A stretch of 64,000 nucleotides of DNA from Cytophagales bacterium (GTDB taxonomy: Bacteria > Bacteroidota > Bacteroidia > Cytophagales > Spirosomataceae): assembly GCA_013298025.1 (NCBI GenBank), contig JAAFJE010000014.1, positions 112,317-176,316 of the forward strand, given 5' to 3'. Of the stretch, positions 7,482 to 17,488 are shown in pieces; the stretch's first letter is position 1; each line of letters opens with the position of its first letter. Below the pieces are notes generated by a model. It saw only the letters and a program-made list of their open reading frames with translations. It did no database searches and was not told the origin of the DNA. A program made the position numbers and the translations under genes.

Positions 7482-9548
7482 ATGAAAAAAGTATTCTCTT
7501 TTGCCCTTGCTTCTTTAGCAACCGTCTTATTATTAGACAGTTGTACGCCAGAAGTAAACAACAATGAAGTAACTCCCACTGCCACAGGCATGGAGAGTTT
7601 GAACGTACCAAGCAATTTTGATTTCAATACTTCGCAAGAAGTGTCATTCAGCATCGGAGCATTTGACAATTCAGACAAACCGATTGCCAGCGTAGTAATG
7701 TCTGTGTATAGTTATCCAGAAGGAGATTTATTGTTCAAAGGACTTACAACAGAAGATGGCAAATTGGTATTTTCACAAAAATTACCAACGTATGTAAAGA
7801 AAATCGCTATCAAACCAGATTACATTGGTTTGCCATCGGAATATATCGTTGAATTGAGCGGTACAAGTGTAGCGGTGACATTCGGAGGAAAAAATCCTGT
7901 AGTACCTCAAGGACTTGTAACGCCCGTACAAAACCCTAGTAGCTTAAAAGTAGATGTAGCCGCCGGAAGAGTTCAGACGTATCCTACGCTTGCTTATATG
8001 GGTAAATGGTCTGGCGATGGCGTACCACAATATTTAGAAAAAGATAGAGATGCCATTTCTAGTTCATTCTTAGAATATGTCAACGCCAGTGTACCAGAAG
8101 GCCGTTCTGTACCTTCTGCTCACCCAGACTTCTTGAACTCAAATAACAGAAACTTTTTGTATATCAAAGAATTGTCTGATGTATATATCACGTTTGTACA
8201 CGAAGGTGCAGGTTGGCAAAATACCTTGGGCTTCTATACATTCGACCCATTGAATCCGCCTAAAAGTACAGCAGATATTTCAAAAATTAATATCATCTTC
8301 CCGAACGTATCGTATTATGGCAGTGGTGGTGGACTTCGCTCAGGTGATAAAGTAAATATTGGTCGTTTCCCTGCGGGTTCGGGCATTGGATTTGTACTAT
8401 TGGCAAACGCTTGGCCGGGTTCATCTTCATCGGGTGTAACCAAAGGATATTATGCACATTTCTCGCATGATGCTCTTAACGTTGAAGAATCAAGCAGCAT
8501 TCGTCGCCATTTGATTGCACTCAACGACCCATTCAACAAACGTATGTTGTTGGCTTTTGAAGATGTAAGCCGTGAAAGTACGCCTATTGGTTGCGACAAC
8601 GACTTTAACGATGCGATTTTCTTTGCAACGTCGAATCCAGTAACAGCCATTGACACCGACAACACACCGATTGTTGATAGCCCTAAAGATACCGACGGCG
8701 ACGGCGTAGGCGATACTCGTGACGAATATCCCAACGACCCAACCAGAGCCATCAACAACTATATTCCAGGCAAAAATTCATACAATACTTTAGCTTACGA
8801 AGACTTATGGCCTATTCAAGGTGATTACGATTTGAACGACTTAGTAATCAATTACCAGTTCCAAGAAGTGTTGAATGCTAAAAACCAAGTAGTTGATTTG
8901 AAAGCGAAGTTTTATGTGAAAGCCATCGGAGCAAATTATACCAACGGCTGGGGCTTCCAATTGCCCGTTGACCCATCGGTAGTCAAATCATTTACAGGTA
9001 ATTCATTGACCGAAGGCGTGATAAAAACCAATGCCAACGGTACTGAGGCAGGACAAAAATATGCTACGTTCATTGCTTTTGACAATGCTTTCAAACAAAT
9101 GAAATCGTACAATGGCTTTGTCAATACCCAAAAAGGTAGCACAGTCATTCCGCCAAAAGATACCTTACGCCTAAGCATTTCGTTTACGTCGGCTATTGAT
9201 AAAAGTAAATTGGGTGCTGCTCCTTACAATGCGTTCTTATTCAAGGCAAACGACCGTGGTAAAGAGGTGCATTTGCCAAACCAAGCTCCAACAAGCAAAG
9301 CTAATGTAACTTTACTTGGTACTGGTCAAGACCGCTCGGATGTAAACAAGGGCATTTATTACAAAACAGCAAAAGGATTGCCTTGGGCTGTAGATTTCTC
9401 AAACGATTTCTTATACCCACTAGAAACTGTACCTATCATTGATGCCTACTCAAAATTTGCCGAATGGGCTCAGAGTGGCGGTACTTTGTATCCTGACTGG
9501 TACTTACAAAATAAAGGATACTACGATTCTAGTAAGGTTTTCAAATAA
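7482..9548 (+). CDS. LruC-domain lipoprotein
   Basis: This 688-residue exported protein has a lipoprotein signal whose lipobox is LLDSC, so it is anchored to a membrane, probably at the surface. The middle part (about 165-385) resembles a DUF4114-type region (RRHLIALNDPFNKRMLLAFEDV). A calcium-binding-like DTDGDGVGDTRDEYPNDP segment follows at about 407-424. The LruC domain comes next with YEDLWPIQGDYDLNDLVINY and a beta-rich C-terminus. LruC proteins are common in Bacteroidota and have no settled function; roles in surface adhesion or matrix are suspected. It is monocistronic, with its own terminator 52 bp downstream. Confidence 0.85.
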   Translation: MKKVFSFALASLATVLLLDSCTPEVNNNEVTPTATGMESLNVPSNFDFNTSQEVSFSIGAFDNSDKPIASVVMSVYSYPEGDLLFKGLTTEDGKLVFSQKLPTYVKKIAIKPDYIGLPSEYIVELSGTSVAVTFGGKNPVVPQGLVTPVQNPSSLKVDVAAGRVQTYPTLAYMGKWSGDGVPQYLEKDRDAISSSFLEYVNASVPEGRSVPSAHPDFLNSNNRNFLYIKELSDVYITFVHEGAGWQNTLGFYTFDPLNPPKSTADISKINIIFPNVSYYGSGGGLRSGDKVNIGRFPAGSGIGFVLLANAWPGSSSSGVTKGYYAHFSHDALNVEESSSIRRHLIALNDPFNKRMLLAFEDVSRESTPIGCDNDFNDAIFFATSNPVTAIDTDNTPIVDSPKDTDGDGVGDTRDEYPNDPTRAINNYIPGKNSYNTLAYEDLWPIQGDYDLNDLVINYQFQEVLNAKNQVVDLKAKFYVKAIGANYTNGWGFQLPVDPSVVKSFTGNSLTEGVIKTNANGTEAGQKYATFIAFDNAFKQMKSYNGFVNTQKGSTVIPPKDTLRLSISFTSAIDKSKLGAAPYNAFLFKANDRGKEVHLPNQAPTSKANVTLLGTGQDRSDVNKGIYYKTAKGLPWAVDFSNDFLYPLETVPIIDAYSKFAEWAQSGGTLYPDWYLQNKGYYDSSKVFK

Positions 9549-9600
9549 AGATATTAAGGGTAAAATTGTGCAATTGGGTTTAGACTAATGTTTATTACAA

Positions 9601-9635
9601 ACAAGGCTGTCTTGGTAAGACAGCCTTGTTTTTTT
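9601..9635. terminator. Bidirectional intrinsic terminator
   Basis: A perfect 13-bp stem (ACAAGGCTGTCTT with AAGACAGCCTTGT, 3-nt loop GGT) is followed by a T run. It separates the LruC gene from the convergent dehydrogenase gene and can serve both. Confidence 0.85.
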
Positions 9636-9643
9636 GTACATTT

Positions 9644-10411
9644 TTAGGCAAAAGCTCCCCCATCGACCGCCATTGTATGCCCTGTAATAAAGCTCGATTC
9701 GCTGCTACTCAGCCAAAGAGCCACATCGGCAACTTCTTGGGGCTGTCCCATGCGTTTCATGCGTTGAAAATTAATCGCTTGTTGTAAAGCTTCTGGATTT
9801 TCTGCTAATTTTCTTCTGCCTTGCATAATCATAGGCGTTTCTATAGCTGTTGGGCATATTGCATTTACTCTGATGTTTTGGGTAGCATATTCGATAGCAG
9901 CCGTTTTCACAAGCCCGTTTACACCATGTTTAGAAGCCGCATAAGGCGAATTTTCGGGTTGCCCCACCAAGCCAGCCGCCGACGAAACGCACACGATTGT
10001 TCCCCCTCCTTGTTTGAGCATTTGTTCTAGTTGGAACTTTACACAATACCAAGTACCAATCAGGTTGATTTGTATTTGCTGTAGCCATGCTTCTTCTGGA
10101 TATTCGTGTATGGGTTTTGATATTTTTCCAGCAATACCTGCACAATTAACGGCACAATCTATCCTTCCAAACTGTTGTACAGCCGTTTCCACGAGGTTGA
10201 CTACGGCAGTTCTTTCGCCAATATTACAAAGGACAAAAATGGATTCTCCTCCATTGGCTTCTATTTCAGCACGTACAGCCATGCCTTGCGTTGCATCGAC
10301 ATCGGCCAATACCACTTTTGCCCCTTCACGAGCAAATGACAAAGCCGTTGCCCTACCAATACCCGAAGCTGCACCCGTAACGAGGGCTATTTTATTATCA
10401 AAACGATTCAT
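9644..10411 (-). CDS. SDR family oxidoreductase
   Basis: This 255-residue short-chain dehydrogenase starts at the ATG giving MNRFDNKIALVTG. A longer frame adds 20 low-complexity residues and is rejected. Visible motifs are the nucleotide-binding TGAASGIG (about 11-18), NCAG, the catalytic Ser in VSSAAG, and YAASK. The C-terminus has the family's typical FITGHTMAVDGG. It probably oxidises a sugar or sugar-derived alcohol with NAD(P). It is the last gene of a minus-strand group with another SDR, an exporter and a lactonase. A sugar dehydrogenase feeding the lactonase is plausible but not proved. Confidence 0.88.
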   Translation of the reverse strand: MNRFDNKIALVTGAASGIGRATALSFAREGAKVVLADVDATQGMAVRAEIEANGGESIFVLCNIGERTAVVNLVETAVQQFGRIDCAVNCAGIAGKISKPIHEYPEEAWLQQIQINLIGTWYCVKFQLEQMLKQGGGTIVCVSSAAGLVGQPENSPYAASKHGVNGLVKTAAIEYATQNIRVNAICPTAIETPMIMQGRRKLAENPEALQQAINFQRMKRMGQPQEVADVALWLSSSESSFITGHTMAVDGGAFA

Positions 10412-10509
10412 AAAATATGTAGTAAAAAAGTTATAAAATCCTTTTAAAATAATGATTTTATGAAAAAACACTCATCATTAACCATTAATAATCAACCAAT
10501 TAATTTTTT

Positions 10510-11280
10510 TTAATTTCCATCACTTATCGTTGTTCCTCCATCCACAATGATGTTTTGCCCCGTGATAAAGCCCCCTGCCTGAGAAGCCAGCATTACGGCA
10601 ACCCCTGCAATTTCTTCGGGTGTACCTACACGCCTCAGAGGCGTAAGTACCAATCTTTTTTCCATGAAAGCTTTATTTGCTAACAAAGCTTGGGAAAATG
10701 GCGTATCAATCATGCCCGGCGAAATGGCATTAGCTCTGATATTGTAAGGCCCAAATTCTACGGCAATGTTACGAGCCAGTTGTGCCAAGGCAGCCTTGGT
10801 CATGCCATAAAGTCCTAATGCTTTATTCCCACGAACTCCTGCAATACTGGCAAGGTAAATAATACTTCCTGCTCGTTGGGCTTGCATAGAAGGTAATACC
10901 GCTTGGGTAAGGTACAATGCCTGTGCTAGATTGATTTGCATCGTTTTGGTAAAATCTAGTGGGCTTACCTCCAACAGAGAACCCGCATGTGCCACTCCTA
11001 CACAACTCACCAAAATATCAATGCGTTGGCATTGGGCATATACAAAAGCCACGAGGGCATTGATTTGCTCCCTATCAGCTACATCGCAAGGAAAGGCTAG
11101 GGCTTTTATACCTTTTACTATAAAAGCTTGTTGCACTTCTTCACACGCGTTGGCATCGTTACTTGAAATGATAACTGTTGCCCCAAATGTACCCATTGCT
11201 TCGGCTATCGCCTTTCCCATACCACTTGTACTGCCCGTGATAAGGGCTATTTTTCCTGCTAAATCAAACAATTGCTTCAT
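10510..11280 (-). CDS. SDR family oxidoreductase
   Basis: This 256-residue short-chain dehydrogenase has TGSTSGMG near residue 15, the active-site YGMTK and LASIAG segments, and the C-terminal FITGQNIIVDGG. The usual NAG motif reads SCVG, a modest change. Its start lies inside the 3' end of the exporter gene (17-bp overlap), so translation is probably coupled. It is only moderately similar to the downstream SDR, so the two likely act on different substrates of one pathway. Confidence 0.87.
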   Translation of the reverse strand: MKQLFDLAGKIALITGSTSGMGKAIAEAMGTFGATVIISSNDANACEEVQQAFIVKGIKALAFPCDVADREQINALVAFVYAQCQRIDILVSCVGVAHAGSLLEVSPLDFTKTMQINLAQALYLTQAVLPSMQAQRAGSIIYLASIAGVRGNKALGLYGMTKAALAQLARNIAVEFGPYNIRANAISPGMIDTPFSQALLANKAFMEKRLVLTPLRRVGTPEEIAGVAVMLASQAGGFITGQNIIVDGGTTISDGN

Positions 11281-12460
11281 GTTTTGTTGTATAGTATTGT
11301 ATAGTCGTGCTTATCAATGCTAAAAGTATCATAATCAACACCATAGGCACGGGGGTTCGGTTGTACAGAAGACTCAAAACGGCCGTTGTGGTAGCACTGC
11401 ACGTCATTTGTAAAGCTCCCATCAGGGCTGTGGCACTGCCAATATTTTTTTGGAAGGGCTTCAGTGTAAGTGCCATAGCATTGGGTGTAATGAGGTGTAA
11501 ACTCAGCATAAAAGCATAGAGTCCTGCCAACACCACAGGCATTTGAAACCAATACACCACAATCAAGAGTAAAACATTCGTCACAAGTAACTGTACTGTA
11601 GCCGCCCGAAAAGCAATAGTTTTACTAGGATATTTTTTCAACAACATCCTGTTCAATTGGTTACTAAGTACCAAGCACGAAGCTGTTGAGGCAAATACCC
11701 AACCAAATTGTTGAGGACTCAATTGAAAGTTTTCGATAAAAATCAAAGAAGAACTTGAAATCCAAGCAAATAGTGTACTACTAGCCAACGCTGCCACAAA
11801 AGCATAAGGCAAAAAGCCGGGCGTTTGGAGTACTGTTTTGTACTGCTGTATTATGGCTTTGGGGTGTAAAGAGTAGCTTGTATCGGCTTGTACAGAATGA
11901 GGTAAAAAGAAATACAGCACCAACATCAGCGTAAAAGAAAGCCCTGCCAACAAGTAAAAAATAGCACGCCAAGAAGCCATCGTCAATATCAAACTCCCTA
12001 CCGACGGTGCCACAATTGGGGCAATACCCATAATCAAGGCAAGCAAGGAAAAAATACTGGCGGTTTGGTCGGTCGGAAAAATATCTCTAACCACCGCCCT
12101 ACTGCCTACCGCACAAATACTAATGCCCAAGGCTTGTACAAAACGCAGGGCAATCAGCCATACAATTTGGCTCGTCCAAGCACAGCCCAAAGAGGTAAGC
12201 GAAAAAAGCAACAGCCCAAACATCATAGGAACTTTTCGCCCAAACCTGTCTAAAATTGGGCCATTAAAAAGCTGTCCGATACAAGACCCTGCAAAAAAAC
12301 TGCTCATGGTAAAAGTTACTTGACCAATATCGGTATGCAATTGGCTTGCTATACTCGGAAAAGCTGGCAAGTACAAATCGGTCGAAAAAGGCATGAGTCC
12401 GTTGAGGCTACCCAACACTACAATTACGACTTTTTTATTAATACTTTCGGTTGAGTTCAT
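11264..12460 (-). CDS. MFS drug-efflux type transporter (Bcr/CflA-like)
   Basis: This permease of about 398 residues has twelve predicted membrane segments. The first loop is PFSTDLYLPAFPSIASQL and the second LFNGPILDRFGRKVPMM, both typical of the Bcr/CflA subfamily. The ATG at 12460 is chosen over a TTG two codons earlier because it forms an ATGA overlap with the stop of the upstream lactonase gene, a sign of coupled translation. Bcr/CflA proteins export drugs or sulfonamides by proton exchange. Operon context with a lactonase and two dehydrogenases leaves room for a metabolite exporter. Confidence 0.85.
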   Translation of the reverse strand: MNSTESINKKVVIVVLGSLNGLMPFSTDLYLPAFPSIASQLHTDIGQVTFTMSSFFAGSCIGQLFNGPILDRFGRKVPMMFGLLLFSLTSLGCAWTSQIVWLIALRFVQALGISICAVGSRAVVRDIFPTDQTASIFSLLALIMGIAPIVAPSVGSLILTMASWRAIFYLLAGLSFTLMLVLYFFLPHSVQADTSYSLHPKAIIQQYKTVLQTPGFLPYAFVAALASSTLFAWISSSSLIFIENFQLSPQQFGWVFASTASCLVLSNQLNRMLLKKYPSKTIAFRAATVQLLVTNVLLLIVVYWFQMPVVLAGLYAFMLSLHLITPNAMALTLKPFQKNIGSATALMGALQMTCSATTTAVLSLLYNRTPVPMVLIMILLALISTTIQYYTTKHEAIV

Positions 12461-13488
12461 CGCCAATGTATCATTTTTTGTCCACGCACAGGACTTTCAA
12501 AAAACGGAATACGAGTACCTCGCAAACTACCCAAATAGACCGTTCGGAGGTCTTTACCACCAAAGCTCAAACTTGCCATCCAAGGGCAAAGTGAGCCTTG
12601 CGTAGCACCCAATATTTCGGGCGTAACGCATTGGTTATCATAGGCATCGAACAATTGTTTTTTGGTAAAAGCATTGCTGTCATCTAATAAAGTAAGTACT
12701 TCACCATCAGGTGTAATGGCAATTAATTCATCGGTAAAAATGAGCGTAATCCACAAATTGCCGAACGAATCAAAGGCGAATCCGTCTGGAAAACCACCCA
12801 ATCGAGCAGGGCCATATACTTCTCGGGCATACAAATCGCCATTGTCTTTGACCCGCATTCTCGAAATCCGCCAAGCGGTACTTTCTACTATATAAAGCCA
12901 TTCTTCGTTGTCGTCGAAACGAATTTCGTTTGTTCCACAAAACCCATCGGCTACAATTCGCACGCCTGTGTCGTCTATCAAAGCAATATAACCATCGGTA
13001 GCACGGGTATTGATTTGGTCGCTCCAAGGCTCGGTTCGGGTTGTTACGGTAAACCAAATTCTTCCTTTTGAATCTCGTAAAGGAAAATTGGCTTTCCCCA
13101 ACGCTTGTCCGTCTATCTGCGTTACTAAGGTTTGTAGCTTTCCTTCACGGCTCATCAGCTCAATGTGGTTTGTACCCCAATTAGCGATAATAATATTCCC
13201 TTTTGTATCAAAACAAAGCCCATTAGGCAACGAGCCTTGGGCAGCAATATAACGGGCATTATCAGACACAAAACTCGCTTGGGTATCGTGAAAAGGGTTG
13301 ATTACCTGCTGCAAGCCTTCGTGATTCATTTTTACGACTCCCCCACGGGCATCGGCAGACCACACCGTACCGTCGGGTTCGGTGAGGATACACTCAGGGC
13401 GTTGGAGGTGTTCTCCTAAAAATTGTATAGCACTGCGGTCCACTTGCCAACCTTTCAAAGGATTTGCTTTGTTGTATTGAATCAGCAT
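12457..13488 (-). CDS. SMP-30/gluconolactonase family beta-propeller hydrolase
   Basis: The 343-residue protein starts at MLIQYNKANPLKGW; 29 further residues upstream are an unlikely extension. It is a six-bladed propeller with the metal and substrate-site segments PECILTEPDGTVW (Glu), LPNGLCFD (Asn), TNEIRFDD (Asn) and GFPDGFAFDSFGNLW (Asp). Family members hydrolyse sugar lactones using Ca or Zn. It is the first gene of a four-gene minus-strand operon. No signal peptide is seen, so it should be cytoplasmic. Confidence 0.85.
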   Translation of the reverse strand: MLIQYNKANPLKGWQVDRSAIQFLGEHLQRPECILTEPDGTVWSADARGGVVKMNHEGLQQVINPFHDTQASFVSDNARYIAAQGSLPNGLCFDTKGNIIIANWGTNHIELMSREGKLQTLVTQIDGQALGKANFPLRDSKGRIWFTVTTRTEPWSDQINTRATDGYIALIDDTGVRIVADGFCGTNEIRFDDNEEWLYIVESTAWRISRMRVKDNGDLYAREVYGPARLGGFPDGFAFDSFGNLWITLIFTDELIAITPDGEVLTLLDDSNAFTKKQLFDAYDNQCVTPEILGATQGSLCPWMASLSFGGKDLRTVYLGSLRGTRIPFFESPVRGQKMIHWR

Positions 13489-14315
13489 AAATAATGTATT
13501 TTTACAAAATATTCTAACAAAAGTACAATATTTTATTGAAATATTTTTAGTCAAAAGCCGTCTAAAACCATGCAAAATCAGGCATTTAGGCTAATATTGT
13601 TGAACGATTTAGGGCATACAGGTTCAAAATAGTACTTTTCCTCTTGTATAAAGCATAAAATTATACCTCTCATGTGCAGTACCACCACTTATTAGCGTAT
13701 TCCTTAGAGGAAGTGTTTCAAGGGCAATGTTATATTTTACTATATCTTGTTATAATACTATTTTACGCAAAAATCAGGGCTGATGTCATTGGGTAAACCT
13801 TGTGTATTGTAGCTGTACAATCGTGTACAAGCCGTTGTTTACTATTTCATTTTTTGCAGAAAAAAATTATTTTTTCTATCTTTTTTTATAGGCTTTTTCA
13901 ACCTTTTGAAGCCCATTGAAAGGGCTTTTTGCTATGAAAAATGTACTATTCAAGCAAGTATTTATTTTTTACAAAACCCTTCATCATTATGTTTGAGATA
14001 CAAGAAAAGAAGTATTGGGAACGATGTCGGGAACGGTTGCATTATCACCAACGAGCCTTCTTCATGATTCTAAGCCATTTTTGTTCGTTTAGGACTAAAA
14101 AGAGATTATATAAGAAAAATACTATTCTAGTCTGATAAAAATAGTATCAAAACTAGATATTATACAACAATATACAGACATACTTTACAGGACGAAGCAG
14201 GACGGTTTGGGATACCAACAAGAATACTTTTGCTACAAAAGACAATATAATATAAAATAATTTATATTATAAATGTGCTATTTTATTCAGGTATTCAATT
14301 ATAAACCGAATCTCA
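13489..14315. other. Long divergent intergenic region
   Basis: About 830 bp separate the lactonase operon from SusC. It is AT-rich and holds a weak AAGCCC/GGGCTT hairpin at about 13909-13928 and the promoter motif listed separately. A 64-codon open frame at 13941-14135 lacks homology cues and a ribosome site, so it is not called. Nothing else was recognised. Confidence 0.5.
14225..14232 (+). promoter_or_regulatory. Candidate -7 promoter element (TACTTTTG) for susC
   Basis: TACTTTTG fits the TAnnTTTG consensus. A TTTG sits about 20 bp upstream (near 14205) at the spacing expected for the -33 box. The distance to the SusC start is about 85 bp. Confidence 0.45.
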
Positions 14316-17300
14316 ATGCTTAAAAAATTACTAAGTGTGAGTATGCTGATAGCCTTCGCTGGTGGCTATACTCAAGTTCAGGGTAAAGAACATTTGGTAC
14401 TTACCACAGGGTTGCATTCCGCCAAAATGTTCCACAAAGTGAGCTTATCACAACCCGTTACAGGGAAAATAACAGGTAACGATGGAGAGGCTATTCCAGG
14501 GGCGAGCATCAAAATTAAAGGCAGCAGCAAAGGTACTGCCACCAATGCTGATGGTACGTTTAAGATTGATGTACCCGATGGTAACGCGGTGTTAGTCATT
14601 TCATCGACAGGCTATGTTTCGAAAGAAGTGACAGTAGGCAACCAATCGGTTATTAACGTAGTATTGCAAAACGATATACAAGCCCTCGAAGAGGTGGTAG
14701 TAGTTGGTTATGGCGAGCGTAAAAAATCTGACGTAACAGGCTCGATGGTAAGTGTTGGTTCGGCTGAATTGAATCAAAGACCAGTAGCCAACGCCTTACA
14801 AGGTATTCAGGGTAGAGCCGCAGGGGTTGATATTCAATCGAACGAACGCCCAGGGCAAGTAGGTAAAGTAACAATTAGAGGGGTACGTTCATTGACGGCT
14901 TCAAATGAGCCCTTGTATGTAGTAGATGGTATTCCATTGGTAAGTGGTAGTATTGACAATATTAACCCCAACGATATTGAATCGGTTGATGTATTGAAAG
15001 ATGCCTCTGCCACTGCCATTTATGGTTCTCGTGGTGCAAACGGCGTTGTATTAATCACAACGAAAAGAGGTAAAAATGGTAGATATACCCTTAGCATAAA
15101 CTCTAACTATACTGCCGAAAACATCGTTGATTTAGCTCCAATGATGAACGCAGGCGAGTATATCGATTACAGAAGATGGGCCTATTATTATACATCGACA
15201 TCATCGAAAGCTTATCCTCGTGGAGATCAGCCTACCCAAGCAAATGACCTAGAAATTTTCGGAAGTGACAAAAGTGCTTGGGCTAATATTTTGAAAGGTT
15301 GGGCTACCGGTACTTGGGATGGTTCTAAAGTAGCAACAACAGACTGGTTGGGTATGGTGACACAAACGGCTCTGACGGGGCAGCATACCATCAGTGTCAG
15401 TGGCGGTACTGAAAAAATGAAGGCTTATGCGTCTTTCGGGTATTTAAACAACCAAGGTACAATTAAAGGACAAGGTTACGAGCGTTATACGGGTAAACTA
15501 AGTGTTGACATTACGCCAAACAAATGGTTCTCGATGGGTGGTATATTGAACACGGCGTATTCGGTTAACGAGTATGGTCAGTCAGGAACAGCATCTAACG
15601 TGGCGGCAGGTCTTTATGCAAGTGCCAGAAGATTGTTTAGTTATGCCGTTCCTTTTGATGAAGCGGGAAATAGAATACTACAACCTGGAAACGACCCCTT
15701 GGTATTCAACATAGTAGATGAAGAAAAATATTCACAAGACCAACGCATCAACCTAAGACTATTCGGTAGTTTTTACGGTGAGTTAAACTTTGGTGGTTTT
15801 GCTAGAGCATTAGAAGGCTTGAAGTTTCGTATGAATTTTGGACCAGATGCTTCGTTTAACAGAAATGGTTTTTTCATCAATGCACTTTCAGTAGCTAATT
15901 TGGGAGGTTCAACAAATGCCGCTTCTTTAACGAAGTTTCAATCTGTATCTTATACATGGGACAATATGCTTACGTATAACAAGACGATTGGAAAGAGTCA
16001 ATTGGGTATTACAGCCTTACAGACACAAACGCAGTATGAGTATGAGTCAAACTTCCTTCGTTCAAATAACGTAGCGTTCCCAAGTCAAAAATGGAATAAC
16101 TTAGATACAGCACCTTTGGCTACAACAGGAGGATATAGCTCTGACTATATTCAGAAAGCACTCGTATCATACATGGGTCGTATCAACTATGATTATGACA
16201 ATAAGTATTTACTTACGATTTCAGGTCGTGCCGATGGTGCTTCTCAATTAGCAGAAGGGAATAAATGGTCATTCTTCCCCAGTATGGCATTAGGTTGGAG
16301 AATCAACAACGAGAAATTCTTAGCTGACCAAACATGGATTGATGCCTTAAAAATAAGAGCTGGTGTAGGGGTAACAGGCAATGCTGCCATTGATCCTTAT
16401 GCAACTCAAGGAGCTTTGGTAAATGCGTTCTATCCTTCAGGGGCATCAATTTTGTCAGGACTTGTAAATAATAAGGTTTTGGCAAACCAAAATTTAACTT
16501 GGGAGAAAACAACGCAATATAACTATGGTATTGATTTCTCTTTCTTCAAGAGAAAAGTGTCGGGTAGTTTAGATTTCTATACAGCCAATACGAAAGATTT
16601 ATTGATGTTAAGAAGCCTTCCAACAGTTACTGGATACCCCACTACAAACTCAAATGTAGGAGAAACGGCTAGTAGAGGTATTGATTTGACATTGACTACC
16701 ATCAACTTGAGTAGAGCAGGATTTGAGTGGTCTTCGACATTCAATGGCTCATGGCAAGAAAATGAAATCGTTACCCTATCTCAAGGTAAATTTGACGATA
16801 TTAACAACAAATGGTTCATCGGACAGAGCCAAGGTATAATTTATGACTACCAAGCAAATGGCCTATGGCAAGAGTCGGATGCTGCTGAAATGGCAAAGTT
16901 TAATGCCAATGGTGCTAAATTTACTGCTGGTATGGTAAGACCCGTTGATTTGAATGGCGATTATAAAATTGATGCAAACAACGACCGTAAGGTACTTGGT
17001 AGCACAATCCCAAAATTTATTGTTGGTTTGACAAACAACTTCGAGTACAAAGGATTATCGTTGTCAGTAATGTTGTATGGACGTTTAAGTTACTTGTATA
17101 ACACCGGTGGAGAATCTCTTTCTGGTAGATCTTCGCAACGTCAAGTAAGTTATTATACGCCTAACAACACCAATGCCGAGTATCAACGTCCGTTCTATAC
17201 TGCTGCTACAGGAGACCCTTACTCACCTTCTTTAGGTTACAAAGATGGCTCGTTCATTAAAGTACGTAACGTTTCATTGGGCTATAGAATTCCTGAAAAA

Positions 17301-17453
17301 TTATATCACAAATTAGGCGTAAGCAATGCAAGAATTTATGTTCAAGGACAAAACTTAGGAATGCTTTACAATAATATTAGCTGGCTTGACATGGACGTAC
17401 AATTAAATGCGTCAAACAGAGGCTATACATTCGGCATCAGCCTTGATTTTTAA
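14316..17453 (+). CDS. SusC/RagA family TonB-linked outer-membrane protein
   Basis: This 1045-residue protein has an N-terminal signal, then a carboxypeptidase-regulatory-like domain at about 48-125 (VTGKITGNDGEAIPGASIKI). A TonB-box-like EEVVVVGYG follows, then a plug with VTIRGVRSL, PLYVVDGIPL and ATAIYGSRGANGVVLITTKRG, and a large beta barrel. SusC proteins form the outer-membrane channel closed by a SusD lipoprotein lid and import oligosaccharides or peptides. The SusD gene begins 35 bp downstream. The substrate is unknown because no glycoside hydrolase lies in the pair's vicinity. Confidence 0.95.
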   Translation: MLKKLLSVSMLIAFAGGYTQVQGKEHLVLTTGLHSAKMFHKVSLSQPVTGKITGNDGEAIPGASIKIKGSSKGTATNADGTFKIDVPDGNAVLVISSTGYVSKEVTVGNQSVINVVLQNDIQALEEVVVVGYGERKKSDVTGSMVSVGSAELNQRPVANALQGIQGRAAGVDIQSNERPGQVGKVTIRGVRSLTASNEPLYVVDGIPLVSGSIDNINPNDIESVDVLKDASATAIYGSRGANGVVLITTKRGKNGRYTLSINSNYTAENIVDLAPMMNAGEYIDYRRWAYYYTSTSSKAYPRGDQPTQANDLEIFGSDKSAWANILKGWATGTWDGSKVATTDWLGMVTQTALTGQHTISVSGGTEKMKAYASFGYLNNQGTIKGQGYERYTGKLSVDITPNKWFSMGGILNTAYSVNEYGQSGTASNVAAGLYASARRLFSYAVPFDEAGNRILQPGNDPLVFNIVDEEKYSQDQRINLRLFGSFYGELNFGGFARALEGLKFRMNFGPDASFNRNGFFINALSVANLGGSTNAASLTKFQSVSYTWDNMLTYNKTIGKSQLGITALQTQTQYEYESNFLRSNNVAFPSQKWNNLDTAPLATTGGYSSDYIQKALVSYMGRINYDYDNKYLLTISGRADGASQLAEGNKWSFFPSMALGWRINNEKFLADQTWIDALKIRAGVGVTGNAAIDPYATQGALVNAFYPSGASILSGLVNNKVLANQNLTWEKTTQYNYGIDFSFFKRKVSGSLDFYTANTKDLLMLRSLPTVTGYPTTNSNVGETASRGIDLTLTTINLSRAGFEWSSTFNGSWQENEIVTLSQGKFDDINNKWFIGQSQGIIYDYQANGLWQESDAAEMAKFNANGAKFTAGMVRPVDLNGDYKIDANNDRKVLGSTIPKFIVGLTNNFEYKGLSLSVMLYGRLSYLYNTGGESLSGRSSQRQVSYYTPNNTNAEYQRPFYTAATGDPYSPSLGYKDGSFIKVRNVSLGYRIPEKLYHKLGVSNARIYVQGQNLGMLYNNISWLDMDVQLNASNRGYTFGISLDF

Positions 17454-17488
17454 TCTTGAGACTCTTAATTAATAAAGCAATAGAAAAT

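Noticed and set aside
13941..14135. Small gene of 64 codons upstream of SusC
   Set aside because: No ribosome site, no recognisable domain, and low-complexity AT-rich context.
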